Source: Acinetobacter halotolerans (GTDB taxonomy: Bacteria > Pseudomonadota > Gammaproteobacteria > Pseudomonadales > Moraxellaceae). From it: a stretch of 64,000 nucleotides of DNA. A model generated the notes under the pieces. It searched no databases and was not told the origin of the DNA. It saw only the letters and a list, made by a program, of their open reading frames with translations. This document shows positions 27,814-37,103 of the stretch, in pieces. The first letter of the stretch is position 1, and each line of letters starts with the position of its first letter. The translations under genes and the position numbers were made by a program. The stretch is taken from NCBI RefSeq assembly GCF_004208515.1, contig NZ_SGIM01000001.1:186001-250000 (forward strand). The letters are read 5' to 3'.

Positions 27814-30171
27814 ATGACTGACTTAGTTCAGCAGTTGGCAAATGAACTTGCCGTACGTCCAAACCAAGTAGAAGCTGCTATTCGTTTAATTGATGAAGGC
27901 GCTAGTGTTCCTTTTATCGCACGTTACCGTAAAGAGGTCACTCAAGGCTTAGACGATACGCAATTACGTCAACTTGATACACGTTTAACTTACTTGCGTG
28001 ATTTGTACGAGCGTCGTGAGAAAGTGATCCAGTCTTTACAAGAACAAGATAAATTGAACGATGATTTATTGGGGCGTGTAAATGCTGCTGAAACCAAGAA
28101 TGCGTTAGAAGAAATTTATGCGCCGTACCGTCCAAAACGTACCAGCAAATCATTTAAAGCAAAAGAAGCGGGTTTAGGTGTTATTGCTGAAAAGATTATT
28201 AATGATCAAATTGATCCAACTGAAGCTTTAGCTGGTTTTAGTCATGAAGACTATCCAGATGTTGAAAGCCAGCTCGATGCGATTCAGCATATTTTAATTG
28301 ATGATTGGGCACAAAATATCGCCTTAACAACTGAATTAAAACAAACTTTTTCTAAAACAGCAGTGTTGAAAAGTGCGGTCGCTTCTGAAGAGAAAAAAGA
28401 AGTCGGCAAAAAATTCCGTGATTATTTTGAGTTCTCAGAAAACTTAAATAAAGTACCTTCACATCGTTTATTGGCGATGTTACGTGGTCGTCAAGAAAAC
28501 GTATTGGGCTTGAAAGTGGATGGTGAAGATGATGCACCCTTGGCACGTATCGAAACGGAATATAATCTTGAACAGATTCAACCGCAAACGCGCCAAGATT
28601 ATTTAAAACAAACTGCAAAATTATTTTGGTTGGGTAAGATTCGCCCACAAATCGAACATTCATTATTAACAGATAAGCGTTTAACCGCAGAAGCTGAAGC
28701 AATGGATGTCTTTGCAGAAAATTTACGTCATTTATTACTTTCTGCACCAGCAGGCAGTCGCACCACCTTAGGTGTCGATCCTGGTATTCGTACTGGCGTG
28801 AAGCTTGCCGTGGTGAGTGATGCAGGTGATGTACTTGCACATAGCACCATTTATCCATTTGCACCGAAAGAAGATAAAGCCGGTTCGATTGCTGAGCTTG
28901 CGCGTTTATGCCGAGAGTTCCACGTGGAACTTATTGCGATTGGCAATGGTACAGCGAGTCGTGAAACTGAAGCTGTGGTTGCAGAAATGATGGCAGCCAA
29001 TGCTGACTTGAAACTGACACGTATCACGGTGAGTGAAGCAGGTGCATCAGTTTATTCTGCAAGTGAATTGGCTTCGCAAGAATTACCTGACCTTGACGTG
29101 TCAATTCGCGGTGCAGTCTCAATTGCCCGTCGTTTACAAGATCCATTGGCTGAGCTGGTTAAAATCGACCCGAAATCAATCGGTGTAGGTCAATACCAAC
29201 ATGATGTCAATCAAACAGGTCTAGCAAAAACCCTAGATGCTGTGGTTGAAGACTGTGTGAATGCGGTTGGGGTGGATGTGAATACCGCGTCTCCTGCGAT
29301 TCTGGCTTATATTGCGGGTCTTAATAAATCCATTGCACAACAAATCTTTGAATATCGTAAAGAACATGGTCGCTTTGATAGTCGCCAAGCATTGAAAAAA
29401 GTACCACGTTTAGGCGAGCGTACTTTTGAGCAAGCAGCAGGTTTCTTGCGTATTCAGGATGGTACAGAGCCATTGGATGCGTCAGCCGTTCACCCTGAGA
29501 GTTATGGCGTGGTTGAAAAAATCGTTGCGGCGAAAGCAACCACGGTTAAAGACATCATTGGCAATACTGAAATTATTCGTCAAGTTAAAGCAGATGAGTT
29601 TGTCGATGACAAATTTGGTTTGCCAACGATTCAGGATATCTTGGCTGAATTGGAAAAGCCTGCACGTGATCCACGTCCAGAGTTCCGTACGGCTAAATTC
29701 CGTGAAGACATTACCGAAGTTGCACAACTCACTGAAGGTTTACAGCTTGAAGGTGTGGTGACCAATGTCACGAATTTTGGTGCTTTCGTAGATGTTGGTG
29801 TGCATCAAGATGGTTTAGTGCATATCTCTGAACTTGCCAATGAATTTGTTTCTGATCCGCATAAAGTAGTGAAACCGGGTCAAATTGTACAAGTCCGTGT
29901 GATTCAAGTGGATGCAGAGCGTAACCGCGTCAACTTGAGTATGCGTGCAGAAGGTTCTGCACCAGTGAAAGCACCACGTCAACAGCAGCGCCCACAGCAA
30001 GATCGTCCTGAACGTTCAGAGCGTAAGCCACAAGGTCAACGTCCACCGCGTAAAGAAGGTGACTTTAAACGTCCGCAAAATAACAAGCCAAAAACCGAGA
30101 AACCACAAGAGCAAAAAATTGGTGGTTTAGGTGCCTTGTTATTGCAAGCAGGCATTAAAGGTTCTAAGTAA
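27814..30171 (+). CDS. tex: Transcription accessory protein Tex
   Basis: 785 residues. The order is an N-terminal helical Tex domain, a YqgF/RuvC-like domain starting near TLGVDPGIRTGVKLAVV (about residue 322), a helix-hairpin-helix region (KVPRLGERTFEQAAGFLRI, about 530) and an S1 RNA-binding domain (GVVTNVTNFGAFVDVGVHQD, about 648). The tail is rich in Arg, Pro, Gln and Lys, as in many Tex proteins. The ATG at 27814 (MTDLVQQLANELAV) is the natural start; the frame is open 36 bases further. A 31-base piece of this gene recurs at 34425. Confidence 0.96.
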   Translation: MTDLVQQLANELAVRPNQVEAAIRLIDEGASVPFIARYRKEVTQGLDDTQLRQLDTRLTYLRDLYERREKVIQSLQEQDKLNDDLLGRVNAAETKNALEEIYAPYRPKRTSKSFKAKEAGLGVIAEKIINDQIDPTEALAGFSHEDYPDVESQLDAIQHILIDDWAQNIALTTELKQTFSKTAVLKSAVASEEKKEVGKKFRDYFEFSENLNKVPSHRLLAMLRGRQENVLGLKVDGEDDAPLARIETEYNLEQIQPQTRQDYLKQTAKLFWLGKIRPQIEHSLLTDKRLTAEAEAMDVFAENLRHLLLSAPAGSRTTLGVDPGIRTGVKLAVVSDAGDVLAHSTIYPFAPKEDKAGSIAELARLCREFHVELIAIGNGTASRETEAVVAEMMAANADLKLTRITVSEAGASVYSASELASQELPDLDVSIRGAVSIARRLQDPLAELVKIDPKSIGVGQYQHDVNQTGLAKTLDAVVEDCVNAVGVDVNTASPAILAYIAGLNKSIAQQIFEYRKEHGRFDSRQALKKVPRLGERTFEQAAGFLRIQDGTEPLDASAVHPESYGVVEKIVAAKATTVKDIIGNTEIIRQVKADEFVDDKFGLPTIQDILAELEKPARDPRPEFRTAKFREDITEVAQLTEGLQLEGVVTNVTNFGAFVDVGVHQDGLVHISELANEFVSDPHKVVKPGQIVQVRVIQVDAERNRVNLSMRAEGSAPVKAPRQQQRPQQDRPERSERKPQGQRPPRKEGDFKRPQNNKPKTEKPQEQKIGGLGALLLQAGIKGSK

Positions 30172-30184
30172 TTGGGAAGCTAAA

Positions 30185-30213
30185 TAAAAGCCTCTTCGGA
30201 GGCTTTTATTTTA
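30185..30213 (+). terminator. Terminator after tex
   Basis: Stem AAAAGCCTC / GAGGCTTTT closed by a stable TTCG tetraloop, followed by T residues. Confidence 0.9.
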
Positions 30214-30300
30214 AATATGATGATTCTAATTTTTTGAATGTCAATGATGACGATAAGCATAAAGTATTTCAAAGGTCAAATAATGGAAAAAATCCTACTT

Positions 30301-31044
30301 TTATTTGTGCTCAAGAGGCGCTTTTAACTGGAGCAGTTGCTGCTCTCTTAATTCGAGTTGAGCGATTTTTTTTTCATTTGATGCCATTTTTAATGTTTGG
30401 ATATCCAGCAGGATGTTATCAAGTAAGATTTGATATTGTTGCGGATCGAGTATTTGAGCGGCGAGCAATATACCATCCGTTTTAGTGTGATAATTTAAAC
30501 TAATTTTGCGTAATAGATTTAATGCAAAAGGAGGGCATAACAAGGCATCTAATGATAGCTGCATGATTTTAAGCCAAGAAAGCTGGAGTTTTTCCCTCTT
30601 TACTATCACAAACAAGATTGAAATGAGATTCAAGCTATAAATAATGACTAAGATGATCGCAAGGGTAAGATAGCCTGCTTTAAATGTAATTAAAAAGGGT
30701 AAAACCGCTAAGGTCAGCACGAATAATAAAATATTGACCCATTGCAGCGGTTTTAAGGTTTGACTGATATTTTTGAGATGAATAATATCATGGGGATGAA
30801 TAGTGGGGTCAGAGTCTTTGATCTTCCATGCACATTTAAAAAGAAGTTGATGGGAAAACCATAGATTGGGAATGAATAAATATTTGTGAAAGATATTCAG
30901 TTGTCGTGAAAGCAATTGCGATTTAAAGGTAGATCCCAGCCCTTTTTGAATATTGAACTCATTATAAAAATAGAGATGAGCCGAGTCATAAATATAGAAC
31001 CCGACTATCCCTATCGTGATCAGTATGTCGAAGGATAACGACAT
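30301..31044 (-). CDS. Hypothetical membrane protein coupled to the DUF2167 gene
   Basis: 247 residues with four predicted membrane helices (residues ~5-25, 100-120, 125-148 and a weaker one near 160-180). The last ~40 residues form a charged helix (MASNEKKIAQLELREQQLLQL). I do not recognise the family. Its ATG directly abuts the stop of the upstream DUF2167 gene, so the two are translated together and probably act together in the envelope. Confidence 0.65.
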   Translation of the reverse strand: MSLSFDILITIGIVGFYIYDSAHLYFYNEFNIQKGLGSTFKSQLLSRQLNIFHKYLFIPNLWFSHQLLFKCAWKIKDSDPTIHPHDIIHLKNISQTLKPLQWVNILLFVLTLAVLPFLITFKAGYLTLAIILVIIYSLNLISILFVIVKREKLQLSWLKIMQLSLDALLCPPFALNLLRKISLNYHTKTDGILLAAQILDPQQYQILLDNILLDIQTLKMASNEKKIAQLELREQQLLQLKAPLEHK

Positions 31045-31968
31045 TTATGATTTATTTTTATTAAACAGGGAGCGGAGCCATGCACCTACGGCAATCGCAC
31101 CCACAGCAATGAATTTCCATGCCGCTGCGAAGAATGCGGCAATCGCAGCCCAGAATCCTTTTTTGGTTGCAACAACTGCAGCACCACCTGCAATTAATGC
31201 AGCTAGGCCGTATTCTGCCACTTTATCACCTTCACGGTATTCTGCGTATTTCTCACCAAAATTATAATCAAAGCCCTTTAAGCTAGTTTTAAATGCATTA
31301 ATATTCTGAGTCAAATGTTCTTCGTCAGATACTAATGTAGCACTGGTTACACCAGTACGACCTAAAATACGAATGGTGTAGTTAATGGCTTCATTATTAT
31401 CTTCATCACGAATTTTAAGTGCCCACTCTAAACGTTTGGTTTGATTGTCATAATGTGGTGGAACAGCCCAGCCAACAGTATACAGTTTGGGGTAACCTAA
31501 ACGTGCGCGTTCTTTATTAGATGGTTCATCAGAATCTTTGATTCGTTTTAATAAGGCATCGGCATCGATTTTCTCATCATCTTTGACATAACCTGATGGA
31601 TCAAAATCAAAGGTTGCCCACCATGAATCATCTGGAGCGACTAAAATATTGGTACTGCCTGTGGTTAAATTTCCCGTGAGTTCTAAGAATTTATCGGCAT
31701 TTTTTGGATCTAAAAACCCTTCATCTTTGAGGGTATTTAAAGTTGCTACATTAGAAATATTTTCTTTGTTAGGTCCTAAATGCCAATCTAATTTTGCCAT
31801 CGGATTTTCTGAAGCATTTTGAACTGTAGTATTACTGGTTAAAGTTTCTTCTGTAGATGCTGATGCATACACATAACTCGAGACCGTCGTTGTCCCTAAT
31901 ACAGAAAGACTGAGCGCAATTGCATAGCTTAAAGGGATTAGTTTTTTAGGATGCAAAGGATTTAACAT
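31045..31968 (-). CDS. DUF2167 membrane protein with signal peptide
   Basis: 307 residues. A signal peptide is predicted at about 15-35 (YAIALSLSVLGTTTVSSYVYA). The DUF2167 domain fills residues ~50-250 (GYVKDDEKIDADALLKRI, KLYTVGWAVPPHYDNQTKRLEWA). One or two C-terminal membrane segments around 258-300 are rich in Ala and end in a basic tail. This is the usual DUF2167 layout. Function is not established. First gene of a two-gene unit. Confidence 0.85.
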   Translation of the reverse strand: MLNPLHPKKLIPLSYAIALSLSVLGTTTVSSYVYASASTEETLTSNTTVQNASENPMAKLDWHLGPNKENISNVATLNTLKDEGFLDPKNADKFLELTGNLTTGSTNILVAPDDSWWATFDFDPSGYVKDDEKIDADALLKRIKDSDEPSNKERARLGYPKLYTVGWAVPPHYDNQTKRLEWALKIRDEDNNEAINYTIRILGRTGVTSATLVSDEEHLTQNINAFKTSLKGFDYNFGEKYAEYREGDKVAEYGLAALIAGGAAVVATKKGFWAAIAAFFAAAWKFIAVGAIAVGAWLRSLFNKNKS

Positions 31969-32278
31969 ATCATTCTCTCAATTTTTTGCTTTTGGTTTTA
32001 TTACAATTTATTGAATAAATTATGTGCGGATTTTAAAATATTTTAAATAAAATTTAAATACGTTTAGATAATTATCTTTTTTAATTTCTTTGCATTGGTA
32101 TATAAAATTGATATCAGTTTTTAATTTATCAGTTCAAATTAGAAAATAAAGGTTTATTAATCAAATTTTATTTAGCTGTCCAGATTCCTCTTTATTTTGA
32201 ATAAACAGCAATTTTATTCTATAAATCTGATCCCATTGCGTTAACCTGATTTGATGCAAAAATCCAAAGGAGGTCGTG
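31969..32278. other. AT-rich intergenic region upstream of an AraC regulator
   Basis: About 310 bases between two divergent genes. I see no open frame, repeat or RNA, only AT-rich promoter-like sequence. Confidence 0.4.
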
Positions 32279-33109
32279 ATGTCACGTAGACCTCGTGAAC
32301 AAGTCGATTACTTACACCTCGAAGAACTCGGTGGTTTAGAAATGCTGAAAGCAAGTTATTATCAGCAGGAGTTTTCACGACATGTGCATGAAGGATTTTG
32401 TATCGGTGTGATCGAAGAGGGGGCACAGCGTTTTTATCGCACAGGCGGTAATCATGTCGCACCACAAGGCGATATTATTTTGGTCAATGCCGATGAAGTA
32501 CATACAGGTTCTTCGGCAGTGGAGACGGGTTGGCGCTATCGGGCAATTTATCCTACACCAGAAGTGTTTAATGAGCTGACACGCGATTTGACCACTGTTC
32601 ATGGTACTGCACCGTGGTTTAGACAAGCTGTATTGCATGATGAAGGTTTGGCACAACAATTCCGTTTGCTATTCGACTTATTCGAGCAACCTAGCAATAC
32701 CTTACTGAAGCAAACCTTATTTCTCTCTACTATCGCTTGGCTAGTGTCGAAGTATAGTCAAACCAAGCCTCAATCTGCTGAATTGAGCAATGCTAAACAG
32801 CGTATTCTGAATATTAAAGAACTGATGGCATCGATGCCTGAACAGGAGTTTTCTTTGACGGCATTGGCTGAAATGGCCAATCTAAGCCAGTGGCATTTTC
32901 TACGTCAGTTTAAAAAACATGTGGGCTTGTCGCCGCATGCATGGTTGGTGCAGGCACGTTTGCAAAAATCACAAAAATTATTAAGACAAGGATTAAGCTT
33001 ATCTGAGATTTCGCAGCAGTGTGGCTTTTCAGATCAGAGCCATTTTAGTCGTCACTTTCGTCAAACTTTTGGGATTACGCCAGGTGGCTATATTGCCTAT
33101 CTCAAATAA
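32279..33109 (+). CDS. AraC-family regulator of azlCD
   Basis: 276 residues. An N-terminal cupin-type AraC-binding domain (FSRHVHEGFCIGVIEEGAQ, about residues 32-50) is followed by two helix-turn-helix motifs at the C-terminus (LTALAEMANLSQWHFLRQFKK and LSEISQQCGFSDQSHFSRHFRQ). AGGAGG lies 6-7 bases before the ATG at 32279 and fixes the start; the in-frame GTG three bases earlier is too close. It precedes azlC and azlD in the same direction and probably controls amino acid export. Confidence 0.9.
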   Translation: MSRRPREQVDYLHLEELGGLEMLKASYYQQEFSRHVHEGFCIGVIEEGAQRFYRTGGNHVAPQGDIILVNADEVHTGSSAVETGWRYRAIYPTPEVFNELTRDLTTVHGTAPWFRQAVLHDEGLAQQFRLLFDLFEQPSNTLLKQTLFLSTIAWLVSKYSQTKPQSAELSNAKQRILNIKELMASMPEQEFSLTALAEMANLSQWHFLRQFKKHVGLSPHAWLVQARLQKSQKLLRQGLSLSEISQQCGFSDQSHFSRHFRQTFGITPGGYIAYLK

Positions 33110-33185
33110 AACAGCAATTTTATGCAATCTTGATTGATTGATTTTTGGCATAGTCAACAGTCTCTTATAAACGATTGTAATACTG

Positions 33186-33896
33186 ATGTTGACTGAGACC
33201 ATCGATGACACCTCAATGTCTGTGCCTCGGGCATTTTTAAATGGGGCAGTCAAAATACTACCGCTATGTTTTGCTGTATTGCCTTGGGGCATCTTGGCAG
33301 GCTCAATGGCGATTCAAGCTGGGTTAACGACCATGCAAGCCATTGCAATGTCAGCATTGGTTTTTGCTGGCGCTGCTCAATTGATGACTTTAGGCTTGGT
33401 CATGGCGGGGACACCTGCACTCACCATCATCATTTCGGTATTTTTGATTACCACGCAGCATTATTTATATGCGCTGTATTTACGTGAAGATATTTCCAAG
33501 CAACCGTTAAAACATCGGTTAATGTTAGGTTTTTTACTCACAGATGAGTTGTTTGCGGTCAGTATTAAAAAACAACAGCACTATATTTACTATCTTCTCG
33601 GGGCGGGCAGTTGCTTTTATCTATGCTGGGTATTGTTTAGTGTGTGTGGCGTGCTGCTTGCATCCTCTGTGCCGAATTTAGATCAATACCATCTCGATTT
33701 TTCGATTGTCGCGACCTTTATCGCTATCGTGATTCCATTTATTAAAAATTTAAATACTTTGGTGGGTGTGTTGGTCTCAGTGGCTTTAACCGTGGTGTTT
33801 CTAAGTTTAGGTTTTAAAAGTGCAGCCATTATGGCAGGGGTGATTGGCATGTTCGCAGCGACGTGCCTGCAAAATCTGCGGGAGCGTACAGCATGA
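33186..33896 (+). CDS. azlC: AzlC-family branched-chain amino acid exporter subunit
   Basis: 236 residues with about seven hydrophobic segments. The family motifs CFAVLPWGILAGSMAIQAGL and FAGAAQLMTLGLV are near the N-terminus, and TQHYLYALYLR follows. AzlC and AzlD together form an inner-membrane exporter (YgaZH-like) for branched-chain or related amino acids. The stop overlaps the azlD start (ATGA). No strong ribosome site is visible, so an internal ATG at 33216 is possible. Confidence 0.9.
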   Translation: MLTETIDDTSMSVPRAFLNGAVKILPLCFAVLPWGILAGSMAIQAGLTTMQAIAMSALVFAGAAQLMTLGLVMAGTPALTIIISVFLITTQHYLYALYLREDISKQPLKHRLMLGFLLTDELFAVSIKKQQHYIYYLLGAGSCFYLCWVLFSVCGVLLASSVPNLDQYHLDFSIVATFIAIVIPFIKNLNTLVGVLVSVALTVVFLSLGFKSAAIMAGVIGMFAATCLQNLRERTA

Positions 33897-34210
33897 CTTG
33901 GTTTGTTCTGATTATTTTGGCATTGGTGGTCTTTATGAATCGCTATATTTTGCTCGAACCGAATATTCCGCTACGTTTACCGAAATGGTTCCAACAGTCA
34001 TTGCAGTATTCAGCACCATGTTTATTGACTGCGATTGCCACACCGATTGTATTTATGGATGAGCAGGGTGCATTTCGTGAGACTTTATTGAATCCTTATT
34101 TTATTGCCACCCTTCTAACCATTGCGATAGCGTATAAGGTTCGCCATACCTTACTGACGATTGTTCTCAGTTTGGCTTGTTTTTATGCTTTGGTATTTTG
34201 GTTCAATTAA
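33893..34210 (+). CDS. azlD: AzlD-family exporter subunit
   Basis: 105 residues with four predicted helices and the motif PLRLPKWFQQSLQYSAPCLLTAIATP, typical of AzlD/YgaH. The start ATG at 33893 overlaps the azlC stop by four bases and has GGGAG upstream. An in-frame ATG at 33863 lies deep inside azlC and is unlikely. Confidence 0.88.
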   Translation: MTWFVLIILALVVFMNRYILLEPNIPLRLPKWFQQSLQYSAPCLLTAIATPIVFMDEQGAFRETLLNPYFIATLLTIAIAYKVRHTLLTIVLSLACFYALVFWFN

Positions 34211-34262
34211 AAAAGCTTGGGCACATGTGAATCATGCCCCAAGCCCTTCTCATGAACATGAA

Positions 34263-34455
34263 TTATCGCGTGGTATAACCTCCATTGGCGAAAATGGTTT
34301 GTCCAGTTATCCACCAACCATCAGTGACTAAGAAACAAATCAAAGGTTCAATAATCAAAATGGCTTTTACACCGAGTTCTTGTACGGCTTTTAAGCTTGC
34401 TTTTTTATGAGGGCGTTTGTTTTATGAAGACATTACCGAAGTTGCTCAACTCACT
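34263..34455 (-). pseudogene. Mosaic scar: two pieces of an SDR gene and one piece of tex
   Basis: Bases 34263-34350 match the 3' end of the SDR gene at 36243-36330, including the stop codon. Bases 34352-34395 match an interior part of the same gene (near 36803-36846). Bases 34425-34455 match tex 29703-29733 in 30 of 31 positions. Nothing here can be expressed as a protein. It looks like a duplicated SDR gene that suffered an internal deletion and then illegitimate joining to a tex fragment. Confidence 0.75.
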
Positions 34456-34459
34456 AGGG

Positions 34460-35215
34460 TTATTCTTCCAAAGTTTGAATCACCAATTGCGATGCTAGAA
34501 AACTGCTGTGTTGTTGTTGTGCGGTAATCAATCTGCCGTCTTTTATAGCAAATGGTTGGAGCGGGTCAGCCACCTCAAACGTGGTATTCGGATTCTTATG
34601 AGCCTCAGTTTCGATGGTATAATCATTCACCACTTTGCCAAACATTTCGTTCACGATATCTTCTTCACTATTGGCAAATCCTGTCCAAGTTTTACCGTTT
34701 GCCAACAATGTACCATTCTTGAGTTTTGTCCATAATAATAAAGAAGTACCGTGACAAATTAAACAAACGACTTTGCCTTGCTCATAAAAATCGGCAATAA
34801 ATTGATGCAAATCGGTATCGTCTTTAAACGTAACCAATGGCGCACCGCCACCAGCAACGACTACTGCATCATAATCTGCAACATTTGTATCTTTGATGGA
34901 TTTGGTATTTTTCAACAATTCTCCATAAATTTTATGATGTCTGAAACCTATGCTAATCAGGTCGTTTGGGTATCCGCTGTGTGAATTTTCTGGATCACTA
35001 TGTCCATCAAAAATCACTTCACCACCTTTGGGAGAACATAGGTCTACATCGTATCCAACTTGTAGGAAATCGAAAAATGGACGGGTCATTTCTTCTGCAA
35101 AAAAACCGACTTGTAAACCGTGTAAATCAGCTGAATTGGAAACCAAACACAATATTTTCTTTTTCGGATGCAACGCTGGAGCAGATTTTTTTATGATTTG
35201 ATCGGAATTGCTCAT
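34460..35215 (-). CDS. DJ-1/PfpI-family protein (Hsp31-like)
   Basis: 251 residues. The nucleophile-elbow Cys is in VCLICHGTSLLLW (about residue 137), and an acidic residue in FFAEEMTRPFFDF lies near residue 40, as in Hsp31/glyoxalase III-like members. The class contains chaperones, deglycases and amidases; the exact activity cannot be told. A ribosome site AGGAGAC precedes the start. It lies among small oxidoreductase-type genes that may deal with reactive aldehydes, an inference from context. Confidence 0.82.
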   Translation of the reverse strand: MSNSDQIIKKSAPALHPKKKILCLVSNSADLHGLQVGFFAEEMTRPFFDFLQVGYDVDLCSPKGGEVIFDGHSDPENSHSGYPNDLISIGFRHHKIYGELLKNTKSIKDTNVADYDAVVVAGGGAPLVTFKDDTDLHQFIADFYEQGKVVCLICHGTSLLLWTKLKNGTLLANGKTWTGFANSEEDIVNEMFGKVVNDYTIETEAHKNPNTTFEVADPLQPFAIKDGRLITAQQQHSSFLASQLVIQTLEE

Positions 35216-35440
35216 ATTTTTTTAGTCTCCTAAATTGATTTTAAAATGTAATATTGAAAATAAAAGTTGAATAATCGTTTGTGATCAAGATATTTTGATT
35301 TGATTATTCCCTTTTTTGTTCATGTATTGTGCCTAAAGTTACATGGTAGACGGGATGACAAGTAAACGATTATGAGTCATCACTAAGTCATGACCAGTTC
35401 GTTGTGGCTAAACATAATTTAGTCGCTAGATAGCTGTAAA

Positions 35441-35686
35441 TTAGGTTCTAAAATAAAAATATAACCAATAAGCAGTGACAGGCAACACAAATAGGATTAA
35501 ATGGATCGGCGTTTCTTGGGCAAGGGTATAACCATGAGACAAGCCTATACGCAAATTCCAAAGAACTAATCCTAACCAACCGATACTAAAAATAATACCT
35601 GCCAATATAAGATGTTTTTTTGGTATAAGGCTTAGGAGGGTCAATGCAGTTAATAAACCTATTGTGACGATAATTAGAGTACGCAT
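35441..35686 (-). CDS. Small membrane protein (81 aa)
   Basis: Three predicted membrane helices fill the protein (about residues 2-20, 26-45 and 60-78). The ATG at 35686 (MRTLIIVTIGLL) has GGAT upstream; an in-frame TTG at 35701 is less likely. It starts 25 bases after the NTF2-like gene stop and is probably cotranscribed with it. No family recognised. Confidence 0.6.
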   Translation of the reverse strand: MRTLIIVTIGLLTALTLLSLIPKKHLILAGIIFSIGWLGLVLWNLRIGLSHGYTLAQETPIHLILFVLPVTAYWLYFYFRT

Positions 35687-35710
35687 GATTGTTATATCCA
35701 ATGTATGTTG

Positions 35711-36151
35711 TCATTTTAATGAGGTAATACGCATTTCACGTATTTTTTTTCCATCTACAATGAAAATAAAGCGTGATTTTCCGGTATAGAAATGACTGCG
35801 CCAGTTTGCATTTAAAGTGACCTGATTACCCTTAGTCTCTGCTTTGATCACAGTAAGTTGACCATGAGCACCTATAAATTCTTTATCGCTCCATGCTTTG
35901 ATTTTTTGATGGCCCTGAAATACTCGCCCCCAATCATTCACAATAGCGTCTGAAGTGAATAGATTTAACCACGTCGATTCTTTATTATCATTAATCGCTT
36001 TGATTTGTTGTGCTACAGGCAGTGGTAATTGATTCGTCATTAAAATTTCTTTTGCTTGAGCCTGTGGCATCAATGGTGTCATTGTAAAAATAGCCAGTAA
36101 AGCGAAGATAGAAATATATTTAAGTTTAATCAGTATTTGGAAAATTCTCAT
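35711..36151 (-). CDS. Exported NTF2/SnoaL-like protein
   Basis: 146 residues. A signal peptide of about 33 residues (hydrophobic core YISIFALLAIFTMTPL, cleavage near AQAKE) is followed by a single cone-shaped NTF2-like domain (LNLFTSDAIVNDWGRVFQGHQKIKAW). Such proteins bind small ligands or act as isomerases; no specific activity can be named. It lies between the SDR gene and a small membrane protein gene in one direction. Confidence 0.7.
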   Translation of the reverse strand: MRIFQILIKLKYISIFALLAIFTMTPLMPQAQAKEILMTNQLPLPVAQQIKAINDNKESTWLNLFTSDAIVNDWGRVFQGHQKIKAWSDKEFIGAHGQLTVIKAETKGNQVTLNANWRSHFYTGKSRFIFIVDGKKIREMRITSLK

Positions 36152-36242
36152 CGTTATTCACCAATACAAAAATAGACGTATGTTTAAGTGATTTGAGTTC
36201 TATTCAATATGTTGATAGAACTCAAAAACGAAAGAATATTGA

Positions 36243-36998
36243 TTAACGTGTGGTATAGCCCCCATTTGCGAAAATGGTTTGTCCTGTAATCCACCAGCCA
36301 TCTGTCACCAAGAAGCGAACTAAAGGCTCGATGTCCTCAATCTTGGTGAGTCCGCCAAGTGCTGATGCCGATTTATGATAGGCCACCGCCTCAGGCGCTT
36401 CTTGGCCATAGAAAAAAGGTGTATCCATCGGGCCAGGAGCGACAGCAGTCACCGAGATACCACGCTCACCAAACTCTTTCGATGCAGCACGGGTATAGTG
36501 TTCCACAGGGGCTTTTAATCCTTCATAAGTAGAATAAAGACCTGTGTAGGCTGCCAATAAACTGGTCACAATGCTACAGATTTTGCCGTTTGGATTGAGA
36601 TGGCGGCCTGCTGATTGAATAAAGAAATAAGCAATTTTATTATTGATGTCATTCATCCCATCAAACTCTTGTTCGGTGGTGTCCAAATAGGGTTTTTTCA
36701 ACACACGACCGACGGTATTAATGGCAATATCAACACCGCCAAATTCAGCTTTGGCTTGGGTAAATAAGGATTCGATGTTTTGAATATCGGATAGATCAGC
36801 TTGAATTAAAATGGCTTTAGCACCGAGCTCTTGTACGGTTTTTAAGGTGTCTTCGGCATCGGCTTGTGTCGCTGTACTATTATAATGGATCACTAAATTT
36901 GCCCCTTGCTCGGCAAACTTACGTGAGATCAAACCACCTAAATTCTTTGCACCGCCTGCAATCAGTACTGTTTTATCTTTTAAATCATGTTGTGACAT
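36243..36998 (-). CDS. SDR-family oxidoreductase
   Basis: 251 residues, classical short-chain dehydrogenase. The NAD(P) site reads GGAKNLGG (about 15-22), a variant of TGxxxGxG. The usual NNAG is NTVG, and the catalytic Tyr and Lys are in YEGLK (about 158-162). The C-terminal WITGQTIFANGGY is typical. It is divergent from a LysR regulator 105 bases away, the classic arrangement of a regulated target. A partial decayed copy of this gene lies 2 kb to the left. Confidence 0.88.
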   Translation of the reverse strand: MSQHDLKDKTVLIAGGAKNLGGLISRKFAEQGANLVIHYNSTATQADAEDTLKTVQELGAKAILIQADLSDIQNIESLFTQAKAEFGGVDIAINTVGRVLKKPYLDTTEQEFDGMNDINNKIAYFFIQSAGRHLNPNGKICSIVTSLLAAYTGLYSTYEGLKAPVEHYTRAASKEFGERGISVTAVAPGPMDTPFFYGQEAPEAVAYHKSASALGGLTKIEDIEPLVRFLVTDGWWITGQTIFANGGYTTR

Positions 36999-37103
36999 TA
37001 TTTCATCCAGCTTTTGTTTTGTGTGAAAATTATCCTAAAACAATTTTTTTGTTTGAAATAGTTGTTAGTATTGAACTGATTGTGCAATAAAGTTGAATAA
37101 TAA

